Positions 33,015-41,990 of a stretch of 64,000 nucleotides of DNA are shown here, piece after piece. The number at the start of each line of letters is the position of its first letter. Position 1 is the stretch's first letter. The translations under genes were made by a program, and so were the position numbers. Under the pieces are notes generated by a model. The model was not told the origin of the DNA. It searched no databases and saw nothing but the letters and a program-made list of their open reading frames with translations. The DNA is from VAZQ01 sp963817135 (GTDB lineage Bacteria > Pseudomonadota > Alphaproteobacteria > Rhizobiales > Xanthobacteraceae), in assembly GCA_963817135.1 (NCBI GenBank), contig CAWFNG010000002.1, positions 186,001-250,000 of the forward strand, in the 5' to 3' direction.

Positions 33015-33938
33015 TCATTCCTTCCACAAATGCCTGAACTCGGTCGCGACCAGGTTTTCATAGGGCACAGCGTCCTTGATCAGACCATAGCTCTTCGCAA
33101 ATTTCATTAGACCATTCACGGCATCGTGCGATATTTCAGCGTCGTAGAACGGGGTGTCACGTTCGATCAGGCCCGCTATCAACTCCGCCTCATCGGCAGG
33201 AAATAGTTTTTTGCCGATCTCGGTTGAGATCGATGGATTTGCCTTCAGGGCCTTCTGCGCCTTTACGATCGCCCGTATGGCGCCCGCTGCCACCTCCCGA
33301 TGTTCACTGATGAGACGCTCGGGCGCTGTAAGCGCTGCGAAGTTGTAGTATCGCGCTCCCGCAGGACCGTCTCCGCGCCTGAGATCGAGATGCAATTTTG
33401 CGAGACCGAGGTGCTCGCCAAGCGCAACCCTCATTCCGTTCCCCCAGTAGGCGTCCGCTTTGTTCTGTATGATCGCATCGACGCCGTTTCTCGCCATGTA
33501 GCCCTTGTCGCCGTAGGGGGGTGGCGGAGGAACTATCTGAATCTTGTCCCGTTCGGGATCGATACCGGCGTCGGCCAGCATGTGTCGCAGCGCCATTTCC
33601 GGCCACGCCGGAGACGCGGAGATGCGAAGTCCCTTGAGTGCCTCGATGTCTCCGCGCTTGACGTCGAGGGTCGCGCGCACAGCCAGGAACCAATACGAAT
33701 ACTGCGAAAGCGCGCACAGCAGTTTTATTCCTTTCCAGGCGGGAAATGCCCGCGTACCCGCGTAAGCGGGGCCGGCGATAAAATCGAGCTTCCCCTCGCG
33801 CATGAGCTCAGGACCTTCCTTGATGCTATAGACAAATTCGATGGGAATGCCTTCTTCTTTGAAAAAGCCGAGTTCAACGGCAGCGATGGCAACGAAATAC
33901 GAGGGGGAATCCAGATCGGGGACCCATATTCGAAACAT
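33015..33938 (-). CDS. NMT1/THI5-like receptor without a signal peptide
   Basis: A 307-residue protein of the NMT1/SsuA-type periplasmic-binding fold: FVAIAAVELGFFKEEGIPIEF, DFIAGPAYAGTRAFPAWKGI, GLRISASPAWPEMALRHML. The frame begins directly with MFRIWVPDLDSPSYFVAIA, with no leader, so it may be cytoplasmic or rely on another start. It follows two Bug receptors on the same strand (31-nt gap), which suggests one operon for small-molecule sensing or uptake. Ligand unknown. Confidence 0.7.
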   Translation of the reverse strand: MFRIWVPDLDSPSYFVAIAAVELGFFKEEGIPIEFVYSIKEGPELMREGKLDFIAGPAYAGTRAFPAWKGIKLLCALSQYSYWFLAVRATLDVKRGDIEALKGLRISASPAWPEMALRHMLADAGIDPERDKIQIVPPPPPYGDKGYMARNGVDAIIQNKADAYWGNGMRVALGEHLGLAKLHLDLRRGDGPAGARYYNFAALTAPERLISEHREVAAGAIRAIVKAQKALKANPSISTEIGKKLFPADEAELIAGLIERDTPFYDAEISHDAVNGLMKFAKSYGLIKDAVPYENLVATEFRHLWKE

Positions 33939-33969
33939 GCGAGAACCTCACTGCTGATGGGCTGCCGGG

Positions 33970-34947
33970 TCACTCCGGCTTGATGTTGGCGGCGCGGATC
34001 ACCGTGCCCCACTTTTCGGTTTCCTCGGCCATGAACTTGCCAAATTGGTCGGGCGACTCGGCGAGCGTCGTGGCTCCCAGGCCGGTCAGGCGCGCCCTGA
34101 TGGTGGGATCCGCAAGGCCCGCATTGATCTCCCTGTTGAGCTTGTCGATGATGCCGCGCGGCGTGTTGCCGGGAACAGCAACGCCGTTCCAGGTGCTTGC
34201 CTCATAGCCCGGCAGAAACTGGTTGATCGTCGGGAGATCCGGCAATGCCTCCGACGGCATGGACGTGGTGACTGCCAGCGCGCGCAGTTTGCCATCCCTG
34301 ACGTAACCGATCGACGCGGGCATCAGGTCGAACATGACCTGCACTTCTCCGCTCAGGAGATCGATGAGCGCGTGGGCCGAGCCGCGATATGGAACGTGGC
34401 GTATGTCAACCCCAGTCATGAACTTGAAAAGTTCGGCGGCGAGATGCGACGTCGAACCAATGCCTCCCGACGCAAAGTTGAGCTTGCCCGGATTCGACCT
34501 GGCGTAAGCAATGAATTCGGGAACGGTCGTGACCGGGACCGATGGATGGACCTCCATGATGTTAGGAACGCGAAAGACGCCTGCAACGGGGGCGAAGCCG
34601 TGAATGAAATCGAAACTGAGATTTCTATAGAGCGTTGCATTGATCGCGTTCGCTGACGTAGCCCATAAGAGCGTATAGCCGTCGGGGGACGCCCTCGCGA
34701 CCGTCTCGGTGCCAATATTGCTACCCGCGCCGGGTCGATTGTCGAAGACGAATGGCTGGCCCAGCCTCTCTGACAGCCATTGCGCCATCAACCGCCCGAT
34801 AACATCGGATGAACCGCCAGGCGGAAAGCCGAGAATGATATGTACCGGCCGCGATGGATAAGCTTGCGCCCGCGCGATGCGAGGCAGAGCCGGCAACGCG
34901 GCAGCACCTGTAGCCAGATGCAGGAAACGTTGACGCGAAAGTTTCAT
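33970..34947 (-). CDS. Bug-family (tripartite tricarboxylate) solute receptor
   Basis: A 325-residue extracytoplasmic receptor: Sec/Tat-like leader (SRQRFLHLATGAAALPALP), then YPSRPVHIILGFPPGGSSDVI, FDNRPGAGSNIGTETVAR, NFASGGIGSTSHLAAELFK, HVPYRGSAHALIDLLSGEV and LPTINQFLPGYE. These are the Bug-fold ligand loops. No TctA or TctB membrane gene is nearby, typical of the many orphan Bug genes in Hyphomicrobiales. It lies between another Bug gene and an NMT1-like gene. Confidence 0.9.
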   Translation of the reverse strand: MKLSRQRFLHLATGAAALPALPRIARAQAYPSRPVHIILGFPPGGSSDVIGRLMAQWLSERLGQPFVFDNRPGAGSNIGTETVARASPDGYTLLWATSANAINATLYRNLSFDFIHGFAPVAGVFRVPNIMEVHPSVPVTTVPEFIAYARSNPGKLNFASGGIGSTSHLAAELFKFMTGVDIRHVPYRGSAHALIDLLSGEVQVMFDLMPASIGYVRDGKLRALAVTTSMPSEALPDLPTINQFLPGYEASTWNGVAVPGNTPRGIIDKLNREINAGLADPTIRARLTGLGATTLAESPDQFGKFMAEETEKWGTVIRAANIKPE

Positions 34948-34975
34948 AACGAATGGTGTGAAAATGCGCCGTGTG

Positions 34976-35959
34976 TCATTCCGCCTTGATGCCCGCCGCC
35001 CGAATGACAGAAGCCCACTTTGCGATGTCCGCCTTTATCACACTCGCAAATTCCTCCGGTGTAGCGGTGGCGGGCTCAAAACCGAGCGCAAGCAACCGGT
35101 TCTGCACATCGGGCAACGCGACTGACCTGCCAATCTCGCGGTTGAGGAGCGCAATGATGTCGCTTGGCGTCTTGGCCGGTGCCAGCGCTCCCAACCAGGT
35201 GTCGCATTCTATTCCCGCATAACCCGCTTCCCGCATGGTCGGAAGATCGGGAAGCTCATGCAGCCGAGCCTTGCCGCAGACTGCAAGTGCGCGCAGTTTG
35301 CCATCGTTGAGTTGCGGCATGGTTGCCGCGGGCGACCCGAAGGAAATCGGGGTATGGCCGCCAACCGCAGCGGCAATGGCCTGGCCTCCACTGTTGTACG
35401 GGACATGGACAAGGTCGAGGTCCAATGAGCGTCGGAACAGTTCACCCGCGAGATGCGCCCCCGATCCAACCCCTGCCGAAGCGTAGCTGTATTTTCCCGG
35501 ACTGGCTTTGATCAGCGCAACGAGCTCCTGCACCGTATGCGCTGGAACTGACGGGTGAACCGCGAGCACCTGCATGGTTGTGGCTGCGATAGCGATCGGT
35601 GCGAACTGTCCGATCGGATCGTAGGAAGCCTTGTTGTTGAGGCTCGGATTGGCAGTGAAAGCAATCCCGTCAGGAACGAGGATCGTATATCCGTCCGGCG
35701 CTGCCTGCGCGGCTCGAACGGCGCCGATACTTCCGCCGGCGCCTGACACGTTCTCGACGTAGAACTGTCTTCCGAGTCGCTCGGACAGCTTTTCTGCGAC
35801 GAGACGTCCAACCACGTCCGCCTGACCCCCCGCCGCAAACGGAACAATCACGCGCACCGGCTGCGTCGGATAAGTCTGTGCCCAGGCGTGCGGCGATACC
35901 GGCACCAGCGCGGCAGCAGCCACTGCCAGAAGCAGAAATTGTCTACGGGGAAGTCGCAT
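34976..35959 (-). CDS. Bug-family (tripartite tricarboxylate) solute receptor
   Basis: A 327-residue receptor with leader RLPRRQFLLLAVAAAALVPV. Motifs: YPTQPVRVIVPFAAGGQADVV, YVENVSGAGGSIGAVRAAQA, YSYASAGVGSGAHLAGELF, HVPYNSGGQAIAAAVGGHTP, LPDLPTMREAGYAGIE. ATG 35959 is chosen because residues before it do not match the family. It is the first gene of a three-receptor run (28-nt gap to the next). Ligand unknown; the family binds carboxylates and other small organic acids. Confidence 0.9.
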   Translation of the reverse strand: MRLPRRQFLLLAVAAAALVPVSPHAWAQTYPTQPVRVIVPFAAGGQADVVGRLVAEKLSERLGRQFYVENVSGAGGSIGAVRAAQAAPDGYTILVPDGIAFTANPSLNNKASYDPIGQFAPIAIAATTMQVLAVHPSVPAHTVQELVALIKASPGKYSYASAGVGSGAHLAGELFRRSLDLDLVHVPYNSGGQAIAAAVGGHTPISFGSPAATMPQLNDGKLRALAVCGKARLHELPDLPTMREAGYAGIECDTWLGALAPAKTPSDIIALLNREIGRSVALPDVQNRLLALGFEPATATPEEFASVIKADIAKWASVIRAAGIKAE

Positions 35960-36467
35960 GGCGTGGCCTCTAACCAATCGGGGATTTTCAGGACGCGAAC
36001 GTCGGCATGTTTTTTGCGGGAAAGTCTCTATATCGGACCTCCGAGCAATTCGGAAGCGGACCTACCAATTCCATGGCGCCCGGGCGAAGCTTGAGGTTGA
36101 TCCGATCAACGGTGATTGGCAGCGAGCTTTCTTGAACAAGCGATTATTCGACGAGCCTGCGCGCGGCCGCGATGGCCGCGGGCGAGGCTCGTACAGTCTT
36201 GCGTTCCGGCAAGTGTTGCAAAAATGCATCAAGCCTAGTGCGGTGAATTTGAAGTTCCTATCATTCTGCCGCAAGCTCGTTCAGGAACTTCAAATTCAAA
36301 ACCGCACTAGAAATCATAGAGTTGCTAGTGGTCCTTAAATTCCGAAGTTCGCACCTGGAACGTGCCGCGAGTACGGGCGAACTTCGGAATCGGACCACTA
36401 GTAATGAACCCGTTTGCCTCCTGGCCCGACTAACCGGAAGCATGATTAGAAAAACGGGGAGGCCTTC
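35960..36467. other. 508-nt intergenic region with repeat copy 3
   Basis: It carries the double-hairpin repeat at 36235-36401. The 275 nt before it show no gene I can support; a stretch near 36018-36060 resembles 28611-28650. Frames that start inside the repeat were rejected. Confidence 0.5.
36235..36401 (+). repeat. 167-bp double-hairpin repeat, copy 3 (A then B)
   Basis: Cleanest copy. Module A 36235-36310, linker AAATCATAGAGTTG (36311-36324), module B 36325-36401. Both hairpins begin CTAGTG and end CACTAG, and in each one arm has three extra, T-rich bases about ten bases from the end. Confidence 0.9.
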
Positions 36468-36557
36468 ATGCATCGTTGGCTCGAATATGACCTGGTAGCG
36501 CTGGCAGTTCTGGTATTTGGAATTGCTGCTGTTGAATTGCTGGCATTCGGCATGTGA
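36468..36557 (+). CDS. Tiny membrane protein, 29 residues
   Basis: ATG 36468 follows a strong GGGGAGG site. The product (MHRWLEYDLVALAVLVFGIA, then AVELLAFGM) is one hydrophobic helix after a short charged start. It begins 66 nt after repeat copy 3. Expression is plausible from the ribosome site alone; function unknown. Confidence 0.5.
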   Translation: MHRWLEYDLVALAVLVFGIAAVELLAFGM

Positions 36558-36644
36558 GAATGCTGGCCGCGGAACTAGCACATTGAGGCGCTGGCGCGGG
36601 GGAGCGGGCTCCTGCCTTGGGGCCTGATGCCGCGCCGCCGCCGT

Positions 36645-36800
36645 TCACCACAGCGTCGGTAAGCTTGGCGTGCTCGGCGACTGGGTCCGCTGCACGTGCG
36701 ATGCTTGTTCCGGGATTGATGCTTTCGAGGTCCAGCCAGCTATCGCGATTGCGATTGTCACGATAGCTGCGATCGCTGAAAAACGTGTTTGGCGGCTCAT
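36645..36800 (-). CDS. Small exported or single-pass membrane protein
   Basis: A 51-residue ORF: MSRQTRFSAIAAIVTIAIAI plus AGWTS form a signal or anchor, then a Ser/Pro/Thr-rich tail (QRTQSPSTPSLPTLW). GGAGG lies upstream of the ATG at 36800. A perfect TGTGA-N6-TCACA site sits 72 nt upstream. It has the same architecture as the small ORFs at 26314 and 26574. Function unknown. Confidence 0.5.
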   Translation of the reverse strand: MSRQTRFSAIAAIVTIAIAIAGWTSKASIPEQASHVQRTQSPSTPSLPTLW

Positions 36801-36872
36801 CGTAACCTCCGGGGCCTCTGTTGGCTGTATCCGTTCCGTCTTTGGTTATGCCAGGGCGTGCGGGCGCGACCC

Positions 36873-36888
36873 TGTGAAGGAAATCACA
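36873..36888. promoter_or_regulatory. CRP/FNR-type palindrome TGTGA-N6-TCACA
   Basis: TGTGAAGGAAATCACA, perfect and extended by a flanking C/G pair, upstream of the minus-strand small ORF starting at 36800. Spacer AGGAAA fits NGGNNA. Confidence 0.6.
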
Positions 36889-36931
36889 GTTCGGACGCAA
36901 AATTCCGGGCAGGTTGCTCGCGCTTGCCGAG

Positions 36932-37000
36932 GAGGTTAACCCTCTTGGCCTGACGATTCCCGACAAAGTACTGGCGCTCGCCGCCGAGGCGATCGAATAA
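36932..37000 (+). pseudogene. Possible C-terminal remnant of an ABC_sub_bind receptor
   Basis: The frame reads NPLGLTIPDKVLALAAEAIE and a stop at 36998-37000, matching the 'LGLxIPxxxLxxADEVIE' tail of this receptor family (compare 28679-29659). The rest of the gene is absent. Confidence 0.45.
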
Positions 37001-37093
37001 CTCGGCTTATTGGCCGTCGATTTTGATCAAAAGGGGTGCTGGATTCCAGCTCCTTCGAGGCGCATATTTTCCTCGGCATTAAGGAGGCGCGCC

Positions 37094-37291
37094 ATGCCTC
37101 TAGCAGGACCCATCCCCGAAGGCAGATCGTTTTTCTGCCCCCACTGCGGTGCGCTCTATGCGGTAACGCGCGCGCGATCTGCCAAAAGCGATAGCGCTGC
37201 CCGGTGCGTCGTTTGCCAGCACATTATGGATGAAAGCGATGAAGCCAATCTTTTGATCTACAAGCTCGTACACCGGCCTGAAGATGCCTGA
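37094..37291 (+). CDS. Small zinc-ribbon protein
   Basis: A 65-residue protein with two CxxC pairs (FFCPHCGALY and ARCVVCQHIM) that would bind one zinc, and an acidic end. ATG 37094 has a perfect AAGGAGG site. A 12-base palindrome TTTTGATCAAAA lies 61 nt upstream. It is followed 84 nt later by the rhodanese gene. Specific role unknown. Confidence 0.65.
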   Translation: MPLAGPIPEGRSFFCPHCGALYAVTRARSAKSDSAARCVVCQHIMDESDEANLLIYKLVHRPEDA

Positions 37292-37375
37292 TTACGCACT
37301 GGCAACAAGCTCGCTACTCTGCGTGCGAGGCGTGAGCGCAGTTCAGAAACAAAACCATGGGGGGAGGAGGAAACC

Positions 37376-37780
37376 ATGGCCACAAGCGTCAAGCAGATGA
37401 TGGAAGCGGCCAATGCCGCGGTGCCGCGGATCACGCCGGCACAAGCGCGCGAGATGATTGCCAAGGGAAACGCATTGGTGGTCGACGTGCGCGATGCGCC
37501 GGAAGTCGAAAAGAGCGGCAAGGTTGCCGGTGCCCTACACGTCTCGCGCGGCATGCTGGAATTCCGCGCCGATCCTGATTCGCCCTACCATGATAAGAAT
37601 TTCGCCAAGGACAAAACCATCATCCTCTATTGCGCCTCTGGCGGGCGCTCGGCCTTGAGCGGCAAAGTGCTCAAAGAAATGGGCTACGATCAGGTCTATA
37701 ATCTCGGGGCCTTCAAGGATTGGGCCGAAGGCGGCGGCAGCATCGATAATTGCGGTCACCCGACCGCGTCGAGCCGATAA
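37376..37780 (+). CDS. Single-domain rhodanese-like protein
   Basis: A 134-residue rhodanese/Cdc25-fold protein with the active-site loop YCASGGRSAL (catalytic Cys) and the flanking VVDVRDAPEVEKSGKVAGA and NLGAFKDWAEGG typical of the family. It may transfer sulfane sulfur to cyanide, thiols or protein partners in the cytoplasm. Its 3' end overlaps the convergent amidohydrolase gene by 25 nt. Confidence 0.88.
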   Translation: MATSVKQMMEAANAAVPRITPAQAREMIAKGNALVVDVRDAPEVEKSGKVAGALHVSRGMLEFRADPDSPYHDKNFAKDKTIILYCASGGRSALSGKVLKEMGYDQVYNLGAFKDWAEGGGSIDNCGHPTASSR

Positions 37781-38814
37781 AATCGTGCTGCCGTCCGAGC
37801 GAAGAGATCGGTTCTTTCCGCACTACTCAAGCCTTTCGACAGCAGCTTGCAGGCGTTCCAGAACACCGGATAGCTGTAGGAGCCCTTGTCGACAGGGAAA
37901 TTGCTCTCGAACATCGACCGCGACGGCCCGAAGGCCGCGATGCAAGTCTCGACATAGGGCCGCCACGCAGCTGCCAGCATTTCCGAGGATGGCGGCTCGG
38001 CCTGCTCGTGGAAGCCAAAACCCCCGAGACGCATGCCAAGCCCGCCGACTTTGACGCAAACGTTTTGGCAGGCAGCGAGCGCCTTGATGGATGCCGCCCA
38101 GCCAGGAAATATCTCGCTTCGCTTGCCTCGATAGGCGCCGATTCCGATCGGCCCGCCGCAATGGTTGAGGACGATGCTCGTATCCGGGAATGCCCGCGCG
38201 AGATTTGTCAGTTCGTCGATCTGCGGATGGTAAAGCCAGGCATCGAAGGAGAGACCAAGCCGGCCAAGCACGGCAAACCCTTCACGGAAGCCTTTGTCGG
38301 CCAAGAGCCCGGCCGGCGGGCTGTAGGCCGGATTGCGCACGGAGGAGTCCGCGTCCCAGGCTGTGATATGGCGGATACCGCGAAAGCGGTCGCCGCCGGC
38401 ACGAACATGAGCCAGCAAAACCGGCTCGACCCGACCGCCCAGGGTCAAATCCGCGTGCCCGACAATGCCGGCACAAACTCTTGTCTTGCCGTACACGCCG
38501 CTGGCGCTCATCGCAGCGACGCCGTTGGCAAACTCGGTCTCGCCTAAGGGATGCATTTCCACGGGGCCGGTCGCCCGGTACATCGCGCGCGCCTGCACGA
38601 ACACGGTAGCCGCGATGTTATGGCCGCTGTTGATATCGGTCAGTAGATCATCGAGCAGGTAACGCCAACCCGGCCGATCCCACAGATGATGGTGCGGATC
38701 GACGATCGGCAACTCGGGCTCGAGGATCGGCTCTTTGCGCCGATCAAGCCAGGTTTGGCGGATTGGCAGGTAATTTGCGGTGAGGGTCGTACTGGGAGCG
38801 GACGTTGCGGACAT
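37756..38814 (-). CDS. TIM-barrel amidohydrolase (COG3618 type)
   Basis: A 352-residue metal-dependent hydrolase of the lactonase/ACMSD-like group. Landmarks: IVDPHHHLWDRPGWRYLLDD (metal HxH), FRGIRHITAWD, FDAWLYHPQ, VLNHCGGPIG and MFESNFPVDKG. The family includes 2-pyrone-4,6-dicarboxylate lactonase-like enzymes and sugar lactonases. ATG 38814 is chosen over 38847. It follows a peptide-type receptor gene on the same strand (42-nt gap), so a transport-hydrolysis unit is likely. Confidence 0.85.
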   Translation of the reverse strand: MSATSAPSTTLTANYLPIRQTWLDRRKEPILEPELPIVDPHHHLWDRPGWRYLLDDLLTDINSGHNIAATVFVQARAMYRATGPVEMHPLGETEFANGVAAMSASGVYGKTRVCAGIVGHADLTLGGRVEPVLLAHVRAGGDRFRGIRHITAWDADSSVRNPAYSPPAGLLADKGFREGFAVLGRLGLSFDAWLYHPQIDELTNLARAFPDTSIVLNHCGGPIGIGAYRGKRSEIFPGWAASIKALAACQNVCVKVGGLGMRLGGFGFHEQAEPPSSEMLAAAWRPYVETCIAAFGPSRSMFESNFPVDKGSYSYPVFWNACKLLSKGLSSAERTDLFARTAARFYRLDAVG

Positions 38815-38856
38815 TCGTGGGCCCTCTCGGCGGTCATTCGGAAGCATTCGATGGGC

Positions 38857-40449
38857 TTACGAATTGATCTTCACGTTCCAGAAAATCGGCGCTCCGAACT
38901 TGAGGATGTCCCGGACGTTCTTGCGGAAGGCCGTTGGCTGGACCCATTCTCCCCACGGCACATACGTCACTTCGCTGAGAGCGACCTTCTGGACCTCGTC
39001 GGCGAGTTGCAGGCGTTTTGTTTGATCGGTCGCGCGCACCCAGTCGGTAACGAGCTTGTCGAGTTGCGGGACATCCGGCCAGCCAAACCAAGCGCGCGGT
39101 CCTGCACCCGAGACACCGAAGTGTACGGCGGGATTGATGACCTCTGCTGCCTGAAACCAAGTGTGAAGTAAATTCCAGCCGCCTTTCTCGGGCGGTTCCT
39201 TGCGCGCCCGCACGGTCAGGCTCGTTGACCAATCCATCGCCCTGAGGATGACGTTGAAGCCGATCGAGTCCAGCCGTTGGCGCGTGACGATCGCTGCGGC
39301 GTTGAGGAACGGAATGTCGGTGACGTGGAGCACCACGATCGGCCTGCCATCATAGCCCAACTCCTTCACGAGTTGCCTCGCTTTTGTCAGGTCGTGCCTC
39401 ATCATCGGCTCGGCACCGAATCTTGTGGTGTAAGGACCGCCGCAGGCAAATACTGAATAGCAAGGCCGGTAATATTGCGATTGCCCGATGGCCAAAGCGA
39501 GATACGTCACCTGGTCCATCATGTGGAGCAGTGCTTCACGTGCCTTCTTGTTGTTGAACGGCGGGTGTAGGCAGTTCGGCCTGAGCCAGCCTTGCGTCCC
39601 GAGAGGATCGGTGAGGAGCGTCTGTAAAGCCGGGTTCTGTTCGATCTTCGGGATGAAGTCGAGCGGGGGTTGCTCCCACCAGTCCACCTCACCCACTGCG
39701 AGGTCGTTCGCCGCATCCCAGGGGTCGGGGATGTATCGCCAGATTACTTTGTCGAGGTACACCTTCTTGCTGCCGGCTGATCCGCTCGCCGGCTCATCAC
39801 GCGCGATGTACTCGGGATTGCGCACGTACACGACCTGCTCGCCGGGTTGCCACTCGTCCCTCGCGAACTTGAACGGTCCGGAACCAACGATCTCCTTGAT
39901 CTGCTCCTCCGCAGGCGTGACCGCGATCCGCGCCGGCATCATGAAGGGCGGACGCTGACTTCCCAGCGCATCGAGCACGGGGCCAAATCGCTCGGCGAGT
40001 TCGAGCGTGAAAGTCTTTTTGTCAACCGGCACGATCTTCTCTGTGTGCGCCATGAGGAGCTGGCCGAAGCGATAAACCGTTCCCCAGCGCTTGAGCGACT
40101 CCACGCAATCTTCCGACACGACTGGCTGCCCGTCGTGCCATCGCAGGCCGTCGCGCAGCGTAAACGTGTACTTCATGCCATCTGGAGACACGGTGGTCCG
40201 CTCGACCATTTGCGGTTGGATCTGAAGGTTCTCGTCCGTACCGAAGAGCGTGTCGTACACAAGATAGCCGTGATTCCGCGTGATATAGGCGGTCGTCCAC
40301 ACAGGATCGAGAACTTTCAGATCGGCGTGCGCCACGAAGCGCAGCGTCTGCCGGTCATTCCGGGCATGGACTGACGGCGCGCCCAAAGTCACAGCGGCGG
40401 CGGCCGCGGCGGCGCCTCGGACAGCTTGTCGGCGATTGATGCGGTCCAT
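38857..40449 (-). CDS. Family 5 (peptide/nickel-type) ABC solute receptor
   Basis: A 530-residue extracytoplasmic receptor with a Tat leader (NRRQAVRGAAAAAAAVTLG). SBP_bac_5 landmarks: LDPVWTTAYITRNHGYLVYD, YTFTLRDGLRWHDGQPV, GSGPFKFARDEWQPG, NNKKAREALLHMMD. Such receptors usually serve Dpp/Opp-type importers, but no permease or ATPase genes are here. It is between the LVIVD gene and the amidohydrolase, same strand. Confidence 0.88.
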   Translation of the reverse strand: MDRINRRQAVRGAAAAAAAVTLGAPSVHARNDRQTLRFVAHADLKVLDPVWTTAYITRNHGYLVYDTLFGTDENLQIQPQMVERTTVSPDGMKYTFTLRDGLRWHDGQPVVSEDCVESLKRWGTVYRFGQLLMAHTEKIVPVDKKTFTLELAERFGPVLDALGSQRPPFMMPARIAVTPAEEQIKEIVGSGPFKFARDEWQPGEQVVYVRNPEYIARDEPASGSAGSKKVYLDKVIWRYIPDPWDAANDLAVGEVDWWEQPPLDFIPKIEQNPALQTLLTDPLGTQGWLRPNCLHPPFNNKKAREALLHMMDQVTYLALAIGQSQYYRPCYSVFACGGPYTTRFGAEPMMRHDLTKARQLVKELGYDGRPIVVLHVTDIPFLNAAAIVTRQRLDSIGFNVILRAMDWSTSLTVRARKEPPEKGGWNLLHTWFQAAEVINPAVHFGVSGAGPRAWFGWPDVPQLDKLVTDWVRATDQTKRLQLADEVQKVALSEVTYVPWGEWVQPTAFRKNVRDILKFGAPIFWNVKINS

Positions 40450-40578
40450 TCCTTAGCCTTAGCTCGTGCTTACCAAGGGCGGTGAGACTAAGCTGTGCGG
40501 GCTGAGCCGCACAGATTGTGGACCGAGCGCATAAGAGTTAGCAACCCATAGCGTCGTGCCGGACAACGCTCCGGAGAA

Positions 40579-41899
40579 TCACCCGGTAAACTCCAGCACG
40601 TCGAAGCCGACATGGCGGTCGACCACGTAAATCAGTCCGCGCTCATCGAGCGCAACATCATTGCTCTGCGGAGCGGACCTGCCGGCAACCGGCTCCGGTA
40701 TGTAATGGCCGACCTCGCACGGCACGAGCGGATCGGCAACATCGACGATGCGCAACCCGCCGCCGAACCAGACCGCATGAACGAGCGTGCCGGACATGCG
40801 CTCGCAGAACTGGTGCGCGCCGAAACGCGCGCCGCTTACCCGGCTGAACGGCGAAGTCGAGCTCGCTCACCTGGAATTGGGCGAGCGGCCGGACGTCGGA
40901 GAGATCGGTCACGTCAAAAACGAGCATGCAGGCGTGCGCGCGCCCCCGCCGCGCCTCCTCTTCGCTCGCGCTCTGCGCCTGATCCTCCTCATCGATGGCC
41001 AAGGCGATGCGCCGGCTGCCGATCCGTCCAGCCACGGGCATGACCGTGTGCGTCGGCTCCGGAAACAGCGGGTGATAGTTGCTGCCGCCCGCCGTTTTCG
41101 GCCGCGCGATATCGGATATGTCGATCACGTAAAATCCGCCATGCCAGCAGCTCGCCCACATCTCCTCGCCGAAACGCAGCGCATGGTGCAGACGGTGGCG
41201 TCTGCCCGACCATGCCGGCGTCTCGCCTGCGGCAACATGCTGCCCCGGGATCCACCAGCGGGAAACCTCCTGCGGGGTCTGCGGATCGCGCAGCTCATAA
41301 ATCACCAGGATGTTGCCGACATAGCCGTCCATTTCCGTTGAAATATAGGCGTATCTCTCGTCGAGATCGAAGCGGTGCACGCCAATGCCGCCGGTCTTGT
41401 GATAACAGATCAGTCGCGGCTTAATCGGGTTTGCGATGTCGTAGATCTTGAACCCGCCGTTTGCATAGCCCGCCGCCTCGAATACTTCGAGCATGCGCAG
41501 GTCGTCCTCCGACACGCTCAATTTGTTGGCGATTTCGGCGCGGCTCGGCTCGCGCTTGAGTTCTTTCGCGAGAGCGGCGCGGGCGCCGGGAAGCTGCTCG
41601 GCGCGCCGCCCGATCCGGCTCATGTTGCGTTCATGATTGACCACCATGATGCCGTCTGCGACGCGCACCTTGTGGCTGTGCGAGGCCGGATCGTCGAGCA
41701 TCACTGTTCCCGCAACGCGTGGCCGGCGCGGATCGGCGATATCGACGATCGAGGTGCCGAGGCCGTCCGCGTTGGGAAGATGTCCGACAAAAGCATATCC
41801 ATTCCCCACGGTGACCTGGCCGGCGCCGGGGAGATCGAGGTGTCCGAGCAACCTTACGTTGCGAGCGAGCGCAGGTTTCGGCCGTTCAACAATGTTCAT
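40579..41899 (-). pseudogene. LVIVD beta-propeller protein interrupted by a frameshift
   Basis: The N-terminal ~360 residues are LVIVD-repeat propeller (GTSIVDIADPRRP, GGFKIYDIANPIKP, GGFYVIDISDIARP, LVFDVTDLSDVRP) with a helical insert (SRAEIANKLSVSEDDLRMLE). At the CCC run 40839-40841 the frame is lost: after LDFAVQP the other frame continues VSGARFGAHQFCERM and the last propeller blade (GGGLRIVDVADPLVP) to VGFDVLEFTG at 40579. One extra base restores one ORF of about 440 residues. It may be a true mutation or a sequence error. Confidence 0.8.
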
Positions 41900-41933
41900 C
41901 GGCGGTTCCGTTTCGGCAGCAGCGACAGTTTGC

Positions 41934-41970
41934 GTAGCCCGGATTGAACGTCTTCGTTCAATCCGGGACG
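41934..41970. repeat. Intergenic palindrome, GTAGCCCGGATTGAACG type
   Basis: CCCGGATTGAACG is followed by its complement CGTTCAATCCGGG (41957-41968 region) with a short loop; family of 2851-2886. Confidence 0.75.
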
Positions 41971-41990
41971 GATGGAAGGAGCGAAATCGG

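Noticed and set aside
31252..33027. 591-residue reverse ORF antisense to the subtilase
   Set aside because: It is a high-GC shadow frame; the forward frame has an intact catalytic triad and the reverse one is Arg/His-rich with no fold.
37021..37032. TTTTGATCAAAA as an FNR/FixK box
   Set aside because: FNR/FixK sites need TTGAT-N4-ATCAA; here the half-sites abut, so the spacing is wrong.
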